A stretch of 64,000 nt of DNA from Cohnella luojiensis (GCF_004564235.1 NZ_SOMN01000019.1:35909-99908), one strand, 5' to 3'. Shown: positions 51,727 to 62,496, counted from the stretch's first letter. Made by a program: numbers and translations. Notes: generated from the letters alone by a model not told the origin.

Positions 51727-53106
51727 TTGTTGAATTATTTATTTTTCTCTGTATTATCCTTTGCCGTTATTATTATTTCCGTGAATAAAGCTATCGACTA
51801 CTTTAGTTTTGTGACCATAGAAAAGAAAATGATGGAACAGGCCGACTTGTATGAGCTGTCCTTTAGAGAAATCCTCGCAAAGAATGACAGATCAACAGGT
51901 GAGGGGCAAGTCTCAGATGTGCCGAGAAGCGCTTTGGAGAGGTTGAAAGCATCAGGCAAGGAAGTGCGGATCTACGATAGCAATCAGAAGCTATTGGGAT
52001 TGGCGGTGAATGGAATTATCATTAATGACGGGACTCCTTTGATTTTTAAGGGGAATATTGAAAATGCCCTCAAGGGGAATTATGCTTACACGGTCACCGA
52101 TAATAAATTGCTGTATTTTGCAGTACCCATTCAAGATAAGTATTATCAAAATATTTATGTGTTCGAGTTTGTGGAAGACCTTTCATACTTTTACGTTATC
52201 ATGGATCAAATCCGTTATATTTTATTTGCTGGCGCAGTAGGATTTCTTGTTCTGATCACGCTTGTAAGCTTATTCATTGCCCGCAATACGACAAAACCGA
52301 TCAAATATCTGCTTGGTGCTACAGAGAAATTCTCTAAACAGCAGTTCCAGCAGGTCCAATTGAACAGGAAAGATGAGCTGGGGATGCTTGCGGCAGGATT
52401 AAACCAGATGGGTATTCAATTGAACGACTATATTCAACATCAGAAGCAGTTTGTCTCCAATGTTTCTCATGAACTGAAAACACCGCTCGCCGCCATTCGG
52501 GGATTTTCCCAATATTTATATGAGGGAGAAAATGAGGACAAGGATTTACAAAAGATCTATTTTCATCTTGTAAATGAATCGGACAGGCTTACCCTGCTCA
52601 TCAATGAGTTGTTAATGTTATCTCGGTTTGACAAGGCAGGTCCAGAAGAAATAGGCAAGGAAAAGACAGATTTATCTGAGTTAACCGATCGTGTGGTTGC
52701 AGAGCTGCGATCAAAAGCTGAGAACAAAGGAATAACGCTGGAAGTAAAGCCGGGAAAAAAGGCTTTTGTATATATAAATCAAATATTGATGACACACGCC
52801 ATTGCGAATATTTTAGATAACGCCATAAAGTATTCCAATGCCGACACGCGGATTAGAATCGAAATGTTTATCAGACAGAAGGAAGCGGTCATTCAAATAA
52901 GTGATCAGGGTATCGGAATCAATGAGGATGAGATTGCTCTGGTTCAGGAAAGATTTTATAGGGCGAAGAATTCAAACGTTGCCAAGGGTTCAGGACTGGG
53001 ACTTTCCATGTGCAAAGAAATCGTCGAGAAATTTAACGGATACTTGGCAATTGAAAGCAAAATAGATGTGGGAACCACCGTTTCTATCATTCTTCCCTTA
53101 TCATGA
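51727..53106 (+). CDS. HAMP-domain sensor histidine kinase
   Basis: Partner kinase of the preceding regulator; 459 residues from TTG 51727. An upstream CTG at 51706, overlapping the regulator stop, would add KYATRLL, a basic stretch expected before the first membrane helix. It has GGTGG 9 bases before it, so the true start may be there. Two membrane helices (about 3-20 and 158-180) flank an extracellular domain. HAMP, HisKA (His248 in NVSHELKTPL) and a HATPase domain with the glycine motif KGSGLGLSMC follow. Same AT-rich composition as its neighbours. Confidence 0.92.
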   Translation: MLNYLFFSVLSFAVIIISVNKAIDYFSFVTIEKKMMEQADLYELSFREILAKNDRSTGEGQVSDVPRSALERLKASGKEVRIYDSNQKLLGLAVNGIIINDGTPLIFKGNIENALKGNYAYTVTDNKLLYFAVPIQDKYYQNIYVFEFVEDLSYFYVIMDQIRYILFAGAVGFLVLITLVSLFIARNTTKPIKYLLGATEKFSKQQFQQVQLNRKDELGMLAAGLNQMGIQLNDYIQHQKQFVSNVSHELKTPLAAIRGFSQYLYEGENEDKDLQKIYFHLVNESDRLTLLINELLMLSRFDKAGPEEIGKEKTDLSELTDRVVAELRSKAENKGITLEVKPGKKAFVYINQILMTHAIANILDNAIKYSNADTRIRIEMFIRQKEAVIQISDQGIGINEDEIALVQERFYRAKNSNVAKGSGLGLSMCKEIVEKFNGYLAIESKIDVGTTVSIILPLS

Positions 53107-53205
53107 AGTTACAAGATTGATACAAGTTTGTTATTACACTAATAAATTGTTTTCATATAATGACCTCATAAGGTTAAACAAATTAATTTTTGGAGGGAAA
53201 TGATT

Positions 53206-53865
53206 ATGAAAGCATTAAAAAAATCAGCAGCTCTGGTGTCGCTCGCGGTACTTCTTACGACACTGTTGGCGGGATGTCAGGAAAACCGGGCGGATTCGTC
53301 GGCGGCTCCAATCGACTCATCGGACAGTAATTCAGAGGGCAATAGCACTGATTCCGGGGTGATCAAGGAGGGCACTATTCAAAAGAACGGGAATGTGATT
53401 CTAAAAGAGCTTTCTTTTGTCCATAAAGACAATACAATTGCCATTTCTGACATTGTTGACGATGAAAAGCTTGAAAGTATGTTGGGAAAGGCGGAAGAGA
53501 AAAAATCCCACACCTATTCCAAAGACGATGGGTTAAACATGGATCAATTCCTTGGCCGCACGAAGAAACAATACAAATTTCTGGGGCTTGAAATAGAAAC
53601 ATTCAACACGGGTGAAGGAAGTAATTTCCATGTAACCGAGATTGAAATTACCGATCCTAAATATTCCACAATCCGAAATATCAAAGTCGGTGACAGTGTG
53701 GAAGAGCTTAAAAAAGCGTATCCTGAAGGAAATCTGATGGGAGATGGAGCGACCATCGAAGAGGATAATTTCCGATATACACCGGTAAATTATGTGGATG
53801 TAATGACATTTCACATAAAAGATGCAAAGATTGAGAGCATTCGCATAAGCACGCTTCTGGATTGA
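53206..53865 (+). CDS. Lipoprotein of unknown function
   Basis: 219 residues from ATG 53206 (GGAGGG with 8-base spacing; ATG 53200 is too close). The signal peptide MKALKKSAALVSLAVLLTTL ends in lipobox LLAGC, followed by a Ser/Asp-rich linker (about 27-55). The folded part (about 60-219) is unrecognised; its second half (VGDSVEELKKAYPEGNLM) recalls the SmpA/OmlA-like lipoprotein repeat found in other Bacilli surface proteins. It lies 100 bases after the kinase gene and may be its sensory accessory, which is inferred only from position. Confidence 0.8.
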   Translation: MKALKKSAALVSLAVLLTTLLAGCQENRADSSAAPIDSSDSNSEGNSTDSGVIKEGTIQKNGNVILKELSFVHKDNTIAISDIVDDEKLESMLGKAEEKKSHTYSKDDGLNMDQFLGRTKKQYKFLGLEIETFNTGEGSNFHVTEIEITDPKYSTIRNIKVGDSVEELKKAYPEGNLMGDGATIEEDNFRYTPVNYVDVMTFHIKDAKIESIRISTLLD

Positions 53866-53886
53866 ACTGCTCAGAAATAATGAAAC

Positions 53887-53920
53887 AGCCTTAGTCCGGT
53901 CGAATACCGAGCTAAGGCTG
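53887..53920 (+). other. Hairpin between the lipoprotein and methyltransferase genes
   Basis: CAGCCTTAG pairs with CTAAGGCTG (9 bp), with an inner CGGT/ACCG. There is no T-run, so it is not a classic terminator. Confidence 0.6.
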
Positions 53921-53938
53921 CAGATTGGAGAAATACGA

Positions 53939-54541
53939 ATGGGAAATACGGATAAGTTTGAAATGATAGCTAATAGTTATGACACTTCCGAAAGAATTCA
54001 AATTGCAAAGGTATCATCAGATGCCATTCGTGAATATTTAGTTGACGCTAATAGTAAGAATGCTATTGATTTTGGGTGTGGAACCGGTCTTGTCGGAATG
54101 AACTTGTTAAACGATTTTAATTCTATGCTGTTTCTGGATACATCACAAAACATGATTAATCAAATAAAGCAAAAAATATCTGATTTTAATATTCAGAATG
54201 CAGTTACTTTATGCTTTGATTTTGAAAAGGAAGCTCTATCGGATTTACATGCTGACTATATTTTTATGGCTCAGGTTCTACTTCATATTCCTGATGTTGA
54301 ATTCGTTTTATCAAGGTTATTCGATGTTCTGAATGAAGGAGGACATTTACTAATCGTAGATTTTAATAAAAATGAAAAAATCGTTTCAGATATCGTTCAT
54401 AACGGATTTAATCAAGTAAAGCTAACTGACATTATGACTAAAATAGGGTACAGGGATATTCAATCCAAAACTTTTTATAATGGAAGTAAAATATTCTTGG
54501 GACATGATGCATCTATGTTTATTCTTGATTCTCAAAAATAA
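53939..54541 (+). CDS. Class I SAM-dependent methyltransferase
   Basis: 200-residue methyltransferase with the SAM-binding motif I DFGCGTGLVG (about 42-51), motif II region SMLFLDTSQNMI, and the HADYIFMAQVLLHI segment. TTGGAG lies 8 bases before ATG 53939. Substrate unknown; it resembles ubiquinone/menaquinone-type and small-molecule methyltransferases. The DNA is strikingly AT-rich compared with the cheB gene that follows convergently, so recent transfer is likely. Confidence 0.88.
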   Translation: MGNTDKFEMIANSYDTSERIQIAKVSSDAIREYLVDANSKNAIDFGCGTGLVGMNLLNDFNSMLFLDTSQNMINQIKQKISDFNIQNAVTLCFDFEKEALSDLHADYIFMAQVLLHIPDVEFVLSRLFDVLNEGGHLLIVDFNKNEKIVSDIVHNGFNQVKLTDIMTKIGYRDIQSKTFYNGSKIFLGHDASMFILDSQK

Positions 54542-54599
54542 ACTTGTCGAACCGACATCCCGATCGTCGAAATTTTGTGTTATCGGTCCCGTTGCGGGC

Positions 54600-55670
54600 T
54601 TATCCCGGCAAAGACGCAACCGAAACCATCTTGTCCGCGATCTTATGCAGCGGAACGACATGATCCACGCATCCGAGCTCGATGGCCACCCTCGGCATGC
54701 CGAAGATTAAAGAGGTCTCCTCCGATTCCGCGATGGTCGAGGATGCGCCTAATTGTTTGGCTTCCAGCATGCCTTTGGCCCCGTCGCCTCCCATCCCGGT
54801 CATGATAACCAGGTGCCTCCTTAACCGGGACAACCTGGCGACAGACTCGAACAGGACGTCCACGGAAGGCCGATGACGACCGCGCGGCGGCTCTTCGTTC
54901 AAGGAAATCCGATATACCCCGCGTTCCTGTGAAACTTCCATATGGAAGCCCCCCGGAGCTATATACACCGTCTCGCCCGCAATGAGCTGATGTTGTTCTG
55001 CCTCTACGACGTTCAAGCTGACCAAGCCGTTTAACCGCTGGGCTAACGAAAGCGTAAATTTGGGGGGCATATGCTGCACGACGAGAACCGGGTATGGAAA
55101 ATCGCCGGGCAATCCGGTAAGCACGCTTTCCAGCGCCCGGGGGCCTCCGGTGGATGTCCCGATCGCAAAAATCTGATCGAAACTTTTCCTGCTCTCGGAT
55201 TTGAGTGCCGGTGCCCGTTCCGCGCCCGCAAACCCGCTCACCCTGCTGCCTCTCAGCGGGGTGAGCTTTTTAAGCGACGAAACCGAGGCGGCTTTGATTT
55301 TGGCGATCAAATCGTCTTTCACCAGATGCATGTCCGCCGATAACGATCCCGACGGCTTCGCGATAAAATCGACGGCTCCCAGCCTTAATGCCTGAATGGT
55401 TTCTTTGGCCCCTTCATGGGTCAACGAACTGACCATCACGACCGGAACGGGACATTCCGTCATGATTTTTTCCAGCGCCTGCAACCCGTTCATCCGGGGC
55501 ATTTCAACATCCATGGTCACGACATCCGGCTTAAGCCCTTTCACCAGATCCACGGCTTCCAAACCGTTTTTCGCCGTGCCGATCACTTTCATGGAGGGCT
55601 CTTCATCGATGAGCTGGATCAGGAGCTTTCTCATAAAGACGGAATCATCGGCGACCAGCACTCTTAGCAT
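54600..55670 (-). CDS. cheB: Chemotaxis protein-glutamate methylesterase CheB
   Basis: Removes methyl groups from receptor glutamates and deamidates glutamines, giving adaptation; 356 residues. GGAGGTG precedes the ATG at 55670. The receiver domain (1-120) has Asp54 (VVTMDVEMP). The methylesterase domain (about 165-350) has the Ser-His-Asp triad in AIGTSTGGPRAL, VVQHMPPKFT and MTGMGGDGAKG. It is the last gene of the minus-strand chemotaxis operon, 12 bases after cheR. Confidence 0.96.
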   Translation of the reverse strand: MLRVLVADDSVFMRKLLIQLIDEEPSMKVIGTAKNGLEAVDLVKGLKPDVVTMDVEMPRMNGLQALEKIMTECPVPVVMVSSLTHEGAKETIQALRLGAVDFIAKPSGSLSADMHLVKDDLIAKIKAASVSSLKKLTPLRGSRVSGFAGAERAPALKSESRKSFDQIFAIGTSTGGPRALESVLTGLPGDFPYPVLVVQHMPPKFTLSLAQRLNGLVSLNVVEAEQHQLIAGETVYIAPGGFHMEVSQERGVYRISLNEEPPRGRHRPSVDVLFESVARLSRLRRHLVIMTGMGGDGAKGMLEAKQLGASSTIAESEETSLIFGMPRVAIELGCVDHVVPLHKIADKMVSVASLPG

Positions 55671-55682
55671 GGGGCACCTCCA

Positions 55683-56465
55683 TTATATTTTGCGGTAGAA
55701 AAACGTGCTGACGGGCTCCAATTGAAATTGTCCCGGGTTGATGATTTGTTCGGTTCCCCCGACAAACAAATAGCCGCCTTTTCTTAAAGCTTGACCGAAC
55801 TTGCGGAACAAATCTTCTTTGGCTTCTTCGGTAAAATAGATCAGTACGTTGCGGCAAACGATGAGGTCGAAGCCTTGCTCGAACGGATCCGCCAGCAAAT
55901 TCTGCTTTTTGAATCGCACGCATTTCTTCAGGTCTTCCGATATCCGGTAAAGGTTCTCCTTCATGGAAAAATGCTTCGCTAATAAAGCTTTGGGGACATC
56001 CTTGACGGAGGATGGACGATACTTGCCTTCTTTCGCTTTGTCCATGGCGGTTTGGTCGATATCGGTGGCCAGCACCTGGATGTCTCTGACCGGCAAGAAG
56101 CCGGAGAGAATCATGGACAGCGTGTAAGGCTCCTCGCCGGTGGAACAGGCCGCGCTCCAGCATTTGATCCGATTCGCGCGGGTGAGCAGTTCCGGGATGA
56201 CCCGATTTTGGAGGTATTCCCAGCGGTTCGGATTGCGGTAAAATTCCGAAACGTTAATCGTCATATGATCCAGGAATTCATCGTAAACCGTCCGATCCTT
56301 GTCCATGGCATGAAAAAAATCGACGAAGGTGCGGAAGCCTATTTTCTCTCTAAAGTTGGTAAGTCGGCGAATCATCTGGTTTTCTTTGTATAAGATCAAA
56401 TCGATGCCCGACTTTTTCTTCAGCAGCTGAGTAAATCGATAGTAGTCCTGATCCTGCTGGGTCAT
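55683..56465 (-). CDS. cheR: Chemotaxis receptor methyltransferase CheR
   Basis: SAM-dependent enzyme that methylates receptor glutamates; 260 residues. GGAGGGG precedes ATG 56465. The N-terminal helical domain (about 1-75) is followed by NVSEFYRNP and the SAM-binding WSAACSTGEEPYTL. The later NLLADPFEQGFDLIVCRNVLIYF motif is complete. It lies between cheA and cheB. Confidence 0.96.
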   Translation of the reverse strand: MTQQDQDYYRFTQLLKKKSGIDLILYKENQMIRRLTNFREKIGFRTFVDFFHAMDKDRTVYDEFLDHMTINVSEFYRNPNRWEYLQNRVIPELLTRANRIKCWSAACSTGEEPYTLSMILSGFLPVRDIQVLATDIDQTAMDKAKEGKYRPSSVKDVPKALLAKHFSMKENLYRISEDLKKCVRFKKQNLLADPFEQGFDLIVCRNVLIYFTEEAKEDLFRKFGQALRKGGYLFVGGTEQIINPGQFQLEPVSTFFYRKI

Positions 56466-56480
56466 AAAGCCCCTCCGACG

Positions 56481-58511
56481 TTATCCGGAATGTGCGGCCT
56501 TCATCATTTTGGCGATTCCGGCCACTTCGAATATGAGGCCGACTCTGCCGTCCCCGAGTATGGTCGCCCCGGAGATGCCGCTGATTTTGCCGACATAAGA
56601 GCCGAGGGATTTGACGACCACCTCTTGGTTGCCGTTCAGCTCGTCCACCACGATCGCGATTCTTTTTTCGCCCGCTCCTACGACGACGACGGGCAAGTGC
56701 TTCCTGCCGGCTTCCGTTCTTGGAATTTGCAAATAATCATGGAGCCAGATTAACGGAAGCACCTCGCCCCTGATCACGACAACCGGGTCGCTCTTGATCG
56801 TCTGGATCTCTTCCGGAGGGATGCGTACGATTTCCACCACGCTGCTCATGGGAATGATAAACGTTCGCTTGTTCAGCTCCACCCTCAAGCCGGTAATGAT
56901 GGCAAGGGTCAACGGCAGCTTGATTTTGAATCGGGTCCCTTGCCCCAGCGTCATATCGATATCGATGATCCCGTTCAGCTTCTCAATGTGGCTCTTCACG
57001 ATGTCCATGCCGACGCCCCGCCCGGACACATCGCTGAGCGTTGCGGCCGTGGAAAATCCGGGGCGGAAGATCAGGTGGATCGATTCCTTCTCCGATAACC
57101 CCTGCGCCTCTTCTGCCGTGATGATTCCTTTGCGTACGGCAGCGCTTTTCATTTTGTCCGGATCGATCCCCGCTCCGTCGTCCTCGACCGTTATGACCAC
57201 TTGATTCTCTTCGTGGGCCGCGGTGATCCGAAGCATCCCTTTTGACGGTTTGCCGGCATGGCGCCTCGCGTCTCCGCTTTCGATTCCATGGTCGATCGCG
57301 TTGCGGATCAAGTGGATCAGCGGATCGCCGATCTCCTCGATCACCGTCCGGTCAAGCTCCGTTTCGTGCCCTTCGATCGCAAGGTCGATATCTTTGCCCA
57401 GCGACTGGGACAAATCGCGCACCATGCGGGGAAACCGGTTGAAAAGCTGTTCGATCGGCAGCATGCGCGCTTTCATCACGCTATCCTGCAGTTCCCCGAT
57501 GACGCGGGAAATATGGTCGGATACTTGCTCCAGATCATCGACCGCATCGTCGGAAGCGTAGCGATGGCCCAGCACGTTTCCGATTCTGGAGATTTGCGTC
57601 TGGTCGATGACCAGCTCCCCGACCAGATTCATCAGCTGCTCCAACCGCTCCACGTCTACCCTTACGGTTTGCGCTTTGCGCTTCGCCTCCTCCGGCTGCC
57701 GGTTCTCGCCCGGCCTCGGATTCGCGGAAGGAGATGCCGCTGACAGCAGCAGCGGACAAGCCTCGACGCCTGCAATGTCCATCATCCCGGACAGAGCCTG
57801 CTCGAAGTTAACGCCGGCATCTTCGGTGGCCACGATATACAGGATCTTGCTGATGTCCGCATCTTCATCCAGCGATTCGAGCGGAGGCAAGGTGTGGACC
57901 ACGATACCCATGGAGCTCAATTGATTCGAGATGATATGCGCTCTCGCCAGCTTCATGATACAGTCGGGGGAAATCTCCACCGTGACCGCCGCAATGCTCA
58001 AGCCATGATCGATATGCTCTTGAATTCTCAGCTGGTGGTCGTAGCTCAAAGAAGCGAAGTCGACCGCTTCCGAAGCCGTCCGCGCCTGCGGCCCAGCCGG
58101 AAGCGCAATGGGCAGCGAGGCCGCGGACGATGTGAACCGGTGCAGCTCCTCCACCAGCGCTGGGATATCGGGCGATTGGCTGCGGCCCGTCACGATCTCG
58201 TCTTTCAATACACCCAAATGATCCAAGCATTTAAACAACAAATTAACCATTTCATTCGTGATGGAAAGCTGCTTGTTGCGGACTTGATCCAGGATGTGTT
58301 CCATTTCGTGGGTCAAGTCCTTCATTTGATCAAAGCCCATGGCCGCAGAAGAGCCCTTCAGCGTATGAGCCGTCCGAAACAAGCTTTGAACTGCTTCTTC
58401 CGACGACCCGTCCCGCTCCAACCTCATGATTTCCTGCTCCATGATTTGCAGCTGCTCTTCTACCTCTTCCAAAAACACGGCCATGAACTGCGAGGCATCG
58501 TACGAGCTCAC
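56481..58511 (-). CDS. cheA: Chemotaxis histidine kinase CheA
   Basis: Central kinase of the chemotaxis system, 676 residues. It starts at GTG 58511 behind GGAGGGG. The HPt domain holds His49 (LFRTAHTLKGSSA). A P2-like CheY/CheB docking domain (about 145-260) follows, then dimerisation (about 280-345), an ATPase domain with HLIRNAIDHGIE and GRGVGMDIV, and a C-terminal CheW-like domain (about 535-670). The P2 domain implies that a response regulator partner exists. CheB here has one, but no cheY is in the operon. Confidence 0.97.
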   Translation of the reverse strand: MSSYDASQFMAVFLEEVEEQLQIMEQEIMRLERDGSSEEAVQSLFRTAHTLKGSSAAMGFDQMKDLTHEMEHILDQVRNKQLSITNEMVNLLFKCLDHLGVLKDEIVTGRSQSPDIPALVEELHRFTSSAASLPIALPAGPQARTASEAVDFASLSYDHQLRIQEHIDHGLSIAAVTVEISPDCIMKLARAHIISNQLSSMGIVVHTLPPLESLDEDADISKILYIVATEDAGVNFEQALSGMMDIAGVEACPLLLSAASPSANPRPGENRQPEEAKRKAQTVRVDVERLEQLMNLVGELVIDQTQISRIGNVLGHRYASDDAVDDLEQVSDHISRVIGELQDSVMKARMLPIEQLFNRFPRMVRDLSQSLGKDIDLAIEGHETELDRTVIEEIGDPLIHLIRNAIDHGIESGDARRHAGKPSKGMLRITAAHEENQVVITVEDDGAGIDPDKMKSAAVRKGIITAEEAQGLSEKESIHLIFRPGFSTAATLSDVSGRGVGMDIVKSHIEKLNGIIDIDMTLGQGTRFKIKLPLTLAIITGLRVELNKRTFIIPMSSVVEIVRIPPEEIQTIKSDPVVVIRGEVLPLIWLHDYLQIPRTEAGRKHLPVVVVGAGEKRIAIVVDELNGNQEVVVKSLGSYVGKISGISGATILGDGRVGLIFEVAGIAKMMKAAHSG

Positions 58512-58527
58512 TTACGTCCCCTCCATT

Positions 58528-58950
58528 CTACTCATACAGGACTTGATCCAGCTTCAAGAGACTGACTAAGCCTCCATTCGAATGGCCGATACCGGAAAAA
58601 TAAGATCCGTCCACTCCTCCCACTCTTTCCGGAGGAGACTGAATGTCGCTGAAGGTAATGACTTGGTTGACCCGATCGACCACGATCCCGACGATTTCTT
58701 CACCATGATTGACGACGACAATCCGCGTGGTTCTGGAATACGGATCCTCTTCCATGCCGAACCGATTCCGCAAGCTGATGATCGGCACGATTTTGCCCCG
58801 CAGGTTGATGACCCCTTTAATATGCGGCTTGCTGTTCGGGATGGCTGTAATATCCTGCATTTTGATAATTTCATGGATATCGTAAATTTTGATGGCATAC
58901 CTTTCTTTGGCGATGCCCACCTCAATGAATTGTCCTTGATTGGAGCCCAT
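58528..58950 (-). CDS. cheW: Chemotaxis adaptor CheW
   Basis: Couples CheA to the receptors; 140 residues, a single CheW beta-barrel domain. GGGAGTG precedes ATG 58950. It shows YAIKIYDIHEIIKMQDITAI and the HIKGVINLRGKIVPIISLR signature. It lies between the receptor genes and cheA in one tight operon. Confidence 0.96.
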   Translation of the reverse strand: MGSNQGQFIEVGIAKERYAIKIYDIHEIIKMQDITAIPNSKPHIKGVINLRGKIVPIISLRNRFGMEEDPYSRTTRIVVVNHGEEIVGIVVDRVNQVITFSDIQSPPERVGGVDGSYFSGIGHSNGGLVSLLKLDQVLYE

Positions 58951-58963
58951 CTGCGCTCACTCC

Positions 58964-60826
58964 CTAGCCGATTTTAAATTTCATGACCGAGCCGTTCAGG
59001 TCTTCCGCCAATTGCGCCAAGCTTTGGGTCGAATGAGCGGTTTCCTCGGCAGCCGCCGCCGCTTGTTCGCTTGCTTCCGCGATGGTCTCCACGGAACGAA
59101 GCACTTCTCCCGATTGCGCCGCTTGTTCTTCACTGGCTGCCGCAATTTCCGTGACTTGATCGGCGGTCTCCTTGACCTTGTTCAAAATCGATTCAAAAGC
59201 TTTCCCCGTTTCCAGCGATACGGATACTGCTTCGGATACGGCTTGCGCGCTTTGATAGGTGTTTTCTTGCATCCCCTTGATGATGTTGGAAATTTGTTTG
59301 GTCGCCTCGCCGCTGCGTTCCGCCAGTTTGCGAACCTCGTCGGCCACGACGGCGAATCCCCGGCCTTGCTCGCCCGCTCTTGCTGCCTCGATTGCCGCGT
59401 TCAAGGCCAGCAAATTCGTTTGCTCCGCGATATCGTCGATCACTTCGATGATTTCGCCGATTTTTTGCGATTCGACTTGAAGAACCTCCGTCATTCCGCT
59501 TAATTTCTTCATGCCGTCGATGGACGCATTCACCACTTTGCCGCCGTCTTGCGCCTCTTGCTGCGTTTCGTTGGACAGCCGAGCCGCGGTCCCGGCACTA
59601 TGGGCAATGGAATCGATCGATACCGTCAGTTCCTTTATGAGTTCATTCATTGACTGGGCCGATTGGGATTGGGTCGAGCTGCCGCTCGCGATCTCTTCCG
59701 TACTGGCCGAAATTTGCTGCGCGGCTGCGGCTACGCTATGGGCGGAGTCGATCGTTCGGCGAATCATTTCGCGCAATTCGATGACCATCCGGTTCAGGGA
59801 GTCCACGAGCCGGCCGATTTCATCCTGCGATTTCACATTCAGATTTCTCGTAAAATCTCCTTGCGAGAGGAGACCGGCAAATTCGGTGAGCTCCTTGATC
59901 GGGTTGGTGACATGCCGGCTTATGATCGAAGCCGAGGCAATGGCTGCCGCCATGGTGGCAATCAGAATAATGGAAGAAACGGACAGTGCTTGTTTTTGCA
60001 TCGCTAGAATCGCTGACAAATCTTTGTTGATTTTCACCATCCCTTGAACATTGCTTCCCGATGGGTTAAACATCGGATAGAACACTTCGATATGGCTGCT
60101 GTCCGGCTGCTGGTTGACAAGCTCGTTCTTCGACACCTTCTCGAATATCGTCAAGTCCTCCAGCGTTTTGCCGATTCCGCTTTTATCGTCCTCTGAAGTG
60201 TTGATTAACGTACTGTCTTTATAGACGGATACTTTGCCGCCTGCCGCTTGTTCGATTTCTTTCAAGAATGCGTCGTTAAAGCCGAATCCCGTCTGCAAAG
60301 TGCCGATCACCTTGCCATCGGCATTAATCGGGACAATGGCCCGAACCGCCATGCCGCTTTCTCCGAACTCGATTCCTTTGATCGGCTTCCCGGATATGGC
60401 GGTCTTGACCGACTCGTTTCCGCTCTTGTCATCCCCGTATTTTCCGGGCTGGTGGCCGCGCGTGAATACGACTCCATTCTCGTCGCCGAATTCGAAAACG
60501 GTAATCCCCGCTTCTTGCTTCAGCGTCTGAAATAAAGGAGCGATCATGACATCCAACGCAACACGGTCTTTGCGGCGGAAAGCGTCTACCAGCTCGGCAT
60601 CCTGGACGTAAATATTGGCAATCGTCAATGCATCATTTTCTTTCTGCGCGAAGTAGTATTGGGACAACCCCACTACCCGCTCCAAATCATCCACCAACAC
60701 TCGATCGAGAGTCGACCGGGAATTGTTATATTGAATATAGGAGCTTATGGCCACCGGGATCATGGAGACCAAGATGAAAATCGCAAACAATTTTCTCTTT
60801 AACGAGTTGTTTAGCCAATTGAACAT
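58964..60826 (-). CDS. Methyl-accepting chemotaxis protein with Cache-type sensor
   Basis: Transmembrane receptor of 620 residues started at the ATG ending at 60826, because AGGAGGAGG lies 7 bases before it; a longer in-frame ATG at 60853 overlaps the neighbour's stop. First helix about 12-30, periplasm-side sensor domain of about 230 residues of the single/double-Cache type ([31 protein letters not shown]), second helix about 278-300, HAMP, then a signalling hairpin with [20 protein letters not shown]. The ligand is unknown. Confidence 0.94.
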   Translation of the reverse strand: MFNWLNNSLKRKLFAIFILVSMIPVAISSYIQYNNSRSTLDRVLVDDLERVVGLSQYYFAQKENDALTIANIYVQDAELVDAFRRKDRVALDVMIAPLFQTLKQEAGITVFEFGDENGVVFTRGHQPGKYGDDKSGNESVKTAISGKPIKGIEFGESGMAVRAIVPINADGKVIGTLQTGFGFNDAFLKEIEQAAGGKVSVYKDSTLINTSEDDKSGIGKTLEDLTIFEKVSKNELVNQQPDSSHIEVFYPMFNPSGSNVQGMVKINKDLSAILAMQKQALSVSSIILIATMAAAIASASIISRHVTNPIKELTEFAGLLSQGDFTRNLNVKSQDEIGRLVDSLNRMVIELREMIRRTIDSAHSVAAAAQQISASTEEIASGSSTQSQSAQSMNELIKELTVSIDSIAHSAGTAARLSNETQQEAQDGGKVVNASIDGMKKLSGMTEVLQVESQKIGEIIEVIDDIAEQTNLLALNAAIEAARAGEQGRGFAVVADEVRKLAERSGEATKQISNIIKGMQENTYQSAQAVSEAVSVSLETGKAFESILNKVKETADQVTEIAAASEEQAAQSGEVLRSVETIAEASEQAAAAAEETAHSTQSLAQLAEDLNGSVMKFKIG

Positions 60827-60852
60827 GGGTGGCCTCCTCCTGGGCGGTTGCA

Positions 60853-62496
60853 TTAAATCTTGAATTTGGAAACCGAGGCATTCAACTCTTCTGCCAGCTC
60901 GGCCAACGATTGCGCCGAGGAAGCCGTCTCTTCGGCTGCGGCGGTGGATTCTTCGCTTGCTGCGGCGATGGATTCGATGGCGTTCATCACTTCCCCGGAT
61001 TGGGCGGCTTGCTGCTCGCTGGCCGCGGCAATTTCCGTCACTTGTTTCGCCGCTTCATTCACCTTCCGAATGATATCCCCGAACGCAGTTTCCGTTTTCT
61101 CGGACAAGCTTACGGCATCCGTAACCGCCTTCACGCTTTGCTGGGTGTTGTGCTGCATGCCTTTAATGATCGAGGCGATTTGCTTGGTCGCTTCGCCGCT
61201 TCTTTCCGCCAGCTTGCGCACTTCATCCGCAACGACCGCAAAACCCCGGCCTTGCTCGCCTGCGCGCGCGGCTTCAATGGCGGCATTCAGGGCGAGCAGG
61301 TTCGTCTGCTCCGCGATATCGTCAATGACTTCGATGATGTCGCCGATCTTATTCGAATCGTCCTGCAGCAGCGACATTTGTCGGCTCAAGTGATTCATAC
61401 CCTGGATCGACGACGATACCGTATGTCCTCCTTCTTCCGCGCCCTGCTTCGTTTGGCCCGACAGCTGGGCGGCATATTCCGCATTCTTCGCAACGGCGTC
61501 TATGGAATCCGTGAATTCACGGATCAGTTCGTTCATCGTTTGCGCCGCATGGGATTGGCTGGAGCTGCCGCTGGCGATTTCCTCCGTGCTGGCGGATATT
61601 TGCTGCGCTGAAGCCGAGACATTCTGAATCGAAGCCAGCACGCTTGTGATCAGAGCTCTCAGGTTGTCTACCATCGTATTGACGGATTGCGTCAATTGGC
61701 CGATCTCATCCTTCGACTTGATCTCCAGGGGCTCCACCTTAAGGTCCCCATCCGCCACTTGGTTTGCCAGGACGGCCACTCTCTTGACGGAAACCGTTAT
61801 GTCCCGGATCAGTATCCACCCGATCAGAATGACGAGAATCAAAGCACCGCCCACCATGGAGACGACATCTATTTTCAGCCGATCCGCTTGCTTTCTTTCC
61901 GCTTTAATCTCATTCTCCGCATCGATGTCGATAATCGCCTGCACTTGATCCAATTGATCGCGGGCCGTCTGGAAGTTTCCGTCGGCGGCATTCGCCCGTT
62001 CCATGAAATCATTTCTTTGGCCGACAGGCACCGCTTGAATGGAATCGATAATCGCCGTTGAAGCTGACACCCATTGGTCGAACTCCTTGGTGAAAATATC
62101 GAAGTTCTCGAATGCCGTTCTTCGGGATTCGGGATGAACCAGATCGGCATATTCCTCTATATGCGCATTGAAATTCTCTTTTACTTTAAGGATTCTATCT
62201 TTCACTTGTACGATGTTCTCATCGTACTCGTCTTGATAGCCTTGGAATTGTTCATCCTGAGCGTCTGTCGTTAGAAGCAGCCTGAATCCGACATAAGCTT
62301 GATACATGTCCCGGTCCGCATTCAGCATGCCCCCGGAATTCGAGTAAGCCTCCGAATATAACGCTTCAATTAAACTCTCCGATACCTTGTCCAGTTTTTG
62401 CGTGGACGAAACCGCCGTAATGGCCAATGCGAGAATCGGAATGGACAGTAAGGCAATCAATTTCGTGCTGAGCTTTCGATTCAAAAACCATTTCAT
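60853..62496 (-). CDS. Methyl-accepting chemotaxis protein with four-helix-bundle sensor
   Basis: Receptor of 547 residues with a GGGGG-rich binding site before the ATG at 62496. First membrane helix about 10-30, a four-helix-bundle MCP sensor (about 32-205, all-helical), second helix about 208-230, HAMP, and a signalling domain nearly identical at its tip to the neighbouring receptor ([20 protein letters not shown]). The two therefore probably share one array and signal to the same CheA but detect different ligands. It is the first gene of the operon. Confidence 0.94.
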   Translation of the reverse strand: MKWFLNRKLSTKLIALLSIPILALAITAVSSTQKLDKVSESLIEALYSEAYSNSGGMLNADRDMYQAYVGFRLLLTTDAQDEQFQGYQDEYDENIVQVKDRILKVKENFNAHIEEYADLVHPESRRTAFENFDIFTKEFDQWVSASTAIIDSIQAVPVGQRNDFMERANAADGNFQTARDQLDQVQAIIDIDAENEIKAERKQADRLKIDVVSMVGGALILVILIGWILIRDITVSVKRVAVLANQVADGDLKVEPLEIKSKDEIGQLTQSVNTMVDNLRALITSVLASIQNVSASAQQISASTEEIASGSSSQSHAAQTMNELIREFTDSIDAVAKNAEYAAQLSGQTKQGAEEGGHTVSSSIQGMNHLSRQMSLLQDDSNKIGDIIEVIDDIAEQTNLLALNAAIEAARAGEQGRGFAVVADEVRKLAERSGEATKQIASIIKGMQHNTQQSVKAVTDAVSLSEKTETAFGDIIRKVNEAAKQVTEIAAASEQQAAQSGEVMNAIESIAAASEESTAAAEETASSAQSLAELAEELNASVSKFKI

